From Actinomycetes bacterium (lineage in GTDB: Bacteria > Actinomycetota > Actinomycetes > JAJYSQ01), in the NCBI GenBank assembly GCA_021793495.1, contig JAJYSQ010000092.1:1-6802 (forward strand): a stretch of DNA of 6,802 nt. The letters run 5' to 3'. The notes beneath the pieces are model-generated. The model saw only the letters and a list, made by a program, of their open reading frames with translations. It was not told the origin of the DNA and did no database searches. Each line of letters begins with the position of its first letter. The stretch's first letter is position 1. The position numbers and the translations under genes were made by a program. This document shows, one piece after another, positions 5,252 to 6,802 of this stretch.

Positions 5252-6628
5252 TCAGCCTGCCGGGTGCGGACCGGCATAGGCGCGGGGTGCGACCACCCGC
5301 AGCGCGAGGGTCACCACGCCGGCAGTCAGGAAGCCGAGCAGCGACGCGCTCATCCACCCCTGGTGGGAGAAGCCGACGAGCGTGGCGACCCGGGTCCACA
5401 GCCGCACCCACCACCCGATGCCGCCCGGGTTGACCAGCTGGTAGACCACGAACCCGGCGGCCCATGGCACGAGCATCGCCCATCGTGGCGGAGCGTTCTC
5501 GGTCAGGTCCCAGGAGTGACGGCCGCCCAGCAGGAAGAAGGCCACCACGAACACGCCGAACATCGGCACGAAGACCGCGCCGAGGAGCAGCAGGAAGTTC
5601 TCGTAGTCCGCGATGTTCAGCACGGCCGCGGCGGCGGTGATCAGGGCCCCGATCGAGACCGCGAACAGCCGGCGATCCGTACGAGGGAAGAGGTTCTGCA
5701 GGGAGACGGCGGTGGAGTAGGTGTTGACGAAGGACTGGTCCAGCTCGCGTACGGCCAGGACGGAGAAGGCCAACCAGCCGGCTGGCACCGCGAGGAATGC
5801 CGCGAAGATGGCCCCGGCGTGCCCGTGCGCGACGCCGACGAGAGCCAGCAGGCCCAGCCCGTAGCACAGCGTCTGGGTGACCGAGTACCCCAGGAACGTT
5901 CCGGCGAACGCCGCCCGCGGGGTGTGGGAGTGGCGCGCGTAGTCCGCGGCCAGTGGCACCCAGGACACCGCCACGGCCAGTGCCGTGTCGCTGGCGGCGA
6001 AGAACCCGTTCCAGGAGCCACCGGGGACCGACGGCACCCCGTGGCGGAACAGCTCGATCGACAGGTAGGCCAGTGCGATGACGACGGCGACGGTCACGTA
6101 CTTGCGCAGCACCCGGACCGAGCCGAGCGGGTAGACCGCGAGCCCCGTGGTGGCCACCCCGGCGACCAGGACGAACACGAGGGTCGCCACCCTCGGCAGC
6201 AGCTGGTGGCCGGCCGTGGAGATGATGACGATCTCGAACGTCCCCCAGCCGAGCAGCTGGGCGATGTTCAGCACCGTGGGCAGGTAGGACACCCGAGCGC
6301 CGAACAGGCCGCGCAGCAGCACCATCGTCGGCGCTCCGGTGATCGCCCCGGCCAGCCCGGTCGCGGCCACCGCCGCGGTGCCGGCCACCGTCCCGACGAT
6401 GATGGCGGTGAGCGCGGCCAGCAGGGACAACCGCGGCGAGCCTGGTCCCCCAGGCTGCAGCACGAAGATCGCGCCGGTGAACCCGAGCAGGCTGATCCCC
6501 AGGTTGCCCCACAGGGCGAGCTGGTCGACCAGCCCCAGGGTCCGCGGCGCCTCCTCGACGAGGGTGAAGGGCACCTCGGACAAGGTGGGACCCGCGGGTG
6601 CGGTGCGGTCGCTCTCGGTGGTGGACAT
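5252..6628 (-). CDS. cytX: NCS1-family transporter, CytX type (predicted thiamine-precursor importer)
   Basis: Integral membrane permease of 458 residues, related to cytosine permease CodB in the nucleobase–cation symporter-1 family. About 12 hydrophobic helices can be drawn, the first at about 38–58 and the last at about 425–446. NCS1-like motifs include GNLGISLLGF near 41, WVPLAADYARHSHTPR at 223–238, FVNTYSTAVSLQN at 300–312 and DYENFLLLLGAVFVPMFGV at 341–359. The N-terminus (1–30) is polar and cytoplasmic. Substrate cannot be read from the protein alone, but the TPP riboswitch directly upstream places the gene in the thiamine regulon. NCS1 members under TPP control are known as CytX, predicted to import hydroxymethylpyrimidine. 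The ATG at 6628 is fixed by GGGAG 8 bases upstream. No thiamine biosynthesis gene lies in the window. Transporter class is firm; substrate is inference. Confidence 0.9.
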   Translation of the reverse strand: MSTTESDRTAPAGPTLSEVPFTLVEEAPRTLGLVDQLALWGNLGISLLGFTGAIFVLQPGGPGSPRLSLLAALTAIIVGTVAGTAAVAATGLAGAITGAPTMVLLRGLFGARVSYLPTVLNIAQLLGWGTFEIVIISTAGHQLLPRVATLVFVLVAGVATTGLAVYPLGSVRVLRKYVTVAVVIALAYLSIELFRHGVPSVPGGSWNGFFAASDTALAVAVSWVPLAADYARHSHTPRAAFAGTFLGYSVTQTLCYGLGLLALVGVAHGHAGAIFAAFLAVPAGWLAFSVLAVRELDQSFVNTYSTAVSLQNLFPRTDRRLFAVSIGALITAAAAVLNIADYENFLLLLGAVFVPMFGVFVVAFFLLGGRHSWDLTENAPPRWAMLVPWAAGFVVYQLVNPGGIGWWVRLWTRVATLVGFSHQGWMSASLLGFLTAGVVTLALRVVAPRAYAGPHPAG

Positions 6629-6632
6629 CGAC

Positions 6633-6725
6633 CCAGCTCCCTACGCCGGCATTACCCGGACAGGTTCAGGCGGTCGGTGGCCCTGGCAGCCACCCTCTCA
6701 GCCCGCTGGTGCGAGCTCCCGCTGG
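6633..6725 (-). promoter_or_regulatory. TPP riboswitch (thi box) controlling cytX
   Basis: All conserved parts of the aptamer are present on the minus strand. P1 is CCAGC (6725–6721) with GCTGG (6637–6633). P3 is AGCTCGC–ACCA–GCGGGCT, followed by the pyrimidine-binding CTGAGAG at 6701–6695. A GTGGC/GCCAC side hairpin follows, then CCTGAACCTG (6670–6661), CCGGGTAAT and GCCGGCGTAGGGAG (6650–6637), the pyrophosphate-sensing half. The ribosome binding site GGGAG lies at 6641–6637, in the conserved 3' strand and touching P1. TPP binding should therefore block translation directly; there is no room for a separate expression platform before the ATG at 6628. Confidence 0.97.
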
Positions 6726-6735
6726 TGATGCGCCG

Positions 6736-6764
6736 ATCCTAGACCGGCACCGACCCGGCTCACC
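6736..6764 (-). promoter_or_regulatory. Candidate promoter of the cytX riboswitch transcript
   Basis: On the minus strand TAGGAT at 6741–6736 fits the actinobacterial TAnnnT −10. Transcription from it would start near 6729, a few bases before the first base of riboswitch stem P1, which is where a TPP leader should begin. The −35 is weak: GGTGAG at 17 bases or TGGTGA at 18. The placement relative to the aptamer is the main support. Confidence 0.45.
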
Positions 6765-6802
6765 ACGCTCGGCGAGGCTTGCGGTGCCCCGAGGCGGGCG
6801 GT

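Noticed and set aside
5216..5275. Possible bidirectional terminator between ogt and cytX
   Set aside because: Only a 6-bp stem (CCGGTC 5248–5253 with GACCGG 5269–5274) with a 15-base loop and no T-run; it overlaps the end of cytX. Not enough support.
5264..6742. 492-codon plus-strand open frame antisense to cytX and its riboswitch
   Set aside because: Highly charged, Gln/Gly/Arg/His-rich translation with no domain; mirror of a hydrophobic membrane protein gene.

Overview
The window is about 70% GC, every gene has a strong G/C third-position bias, and GTG starts are common. That, together with the gene content (an actinobacterial type of PheA and SerS, a DUF4446 protein, a GlpQ1-like phosphodiesterase, an RsbW-like serine kinase/anti-sigma factor and a candidate SigB/SigF-type promoter), points to chromosomal DNA of a high-GC actinobacterium. 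The order serS / pheA / glpQ on one strand recalls the Mycobacterium tuberculosis serS–pheA–glpQ1 region, with different insertions between them. I see no mobile element, tRNA, rRNA or CRISPR; this is housekeeping chromosome with a few regulatory points of interest.

Layout: (1) Positions 2119 down to 1, minus strand, form a tight likely operon: a membrane-anchored DUF4446 protein, prephenate dehydratase pheA, and the 5' two-thirds or so of the N-terminal half of serS, cut by the window edge. (2) 2120–2469 is mostly non-coding, with one small plus-strand ORF (2194–2391) that looks like a short membrane peptide or the remnant of a larger membrane protein. (3) 2470–2940, minus: an RsbW-like ATPase, preceded by a good match to the stress-sigma (SigB/SigF) promoter consensus. 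(4) 3060–3956, minus: a cytosolic-type glycerophosphodiester phosphodiesterase. (5) 4060–5215, plus: a short ECF-sigma-like protein overlapping the start of an O6-alkylguanine-DNA alkyltransferase (ogt), probably translationally coupled. (6) 5252–6628, minus: an NCS1-family transporter of the CytX type, led by a clear TPP (thi-box) riboswitch at 6633–6725 whose 3' strand contains the ribosome binding site.

How they fit together: pheA feeds phenylalanine synthesis and serS charges tRNA-Ser. glpQ recycles phospholipid headgroup diesters to glycerol-3-phosphate. The sigma-like/ogt pair is probably an alkylation-repair unit. cytX is switched off by thiamine pyrophosphate, so it most likely imports a thiamine precursor (hydroxymethylpyrimidine). 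The most noteworthy items are the candidate stress-sigma promoter in front of an anti-sigma gene, the sigma-like/ogt overlap, and the compact riboswitch that embeds the Shine-Dalgarno sequence.
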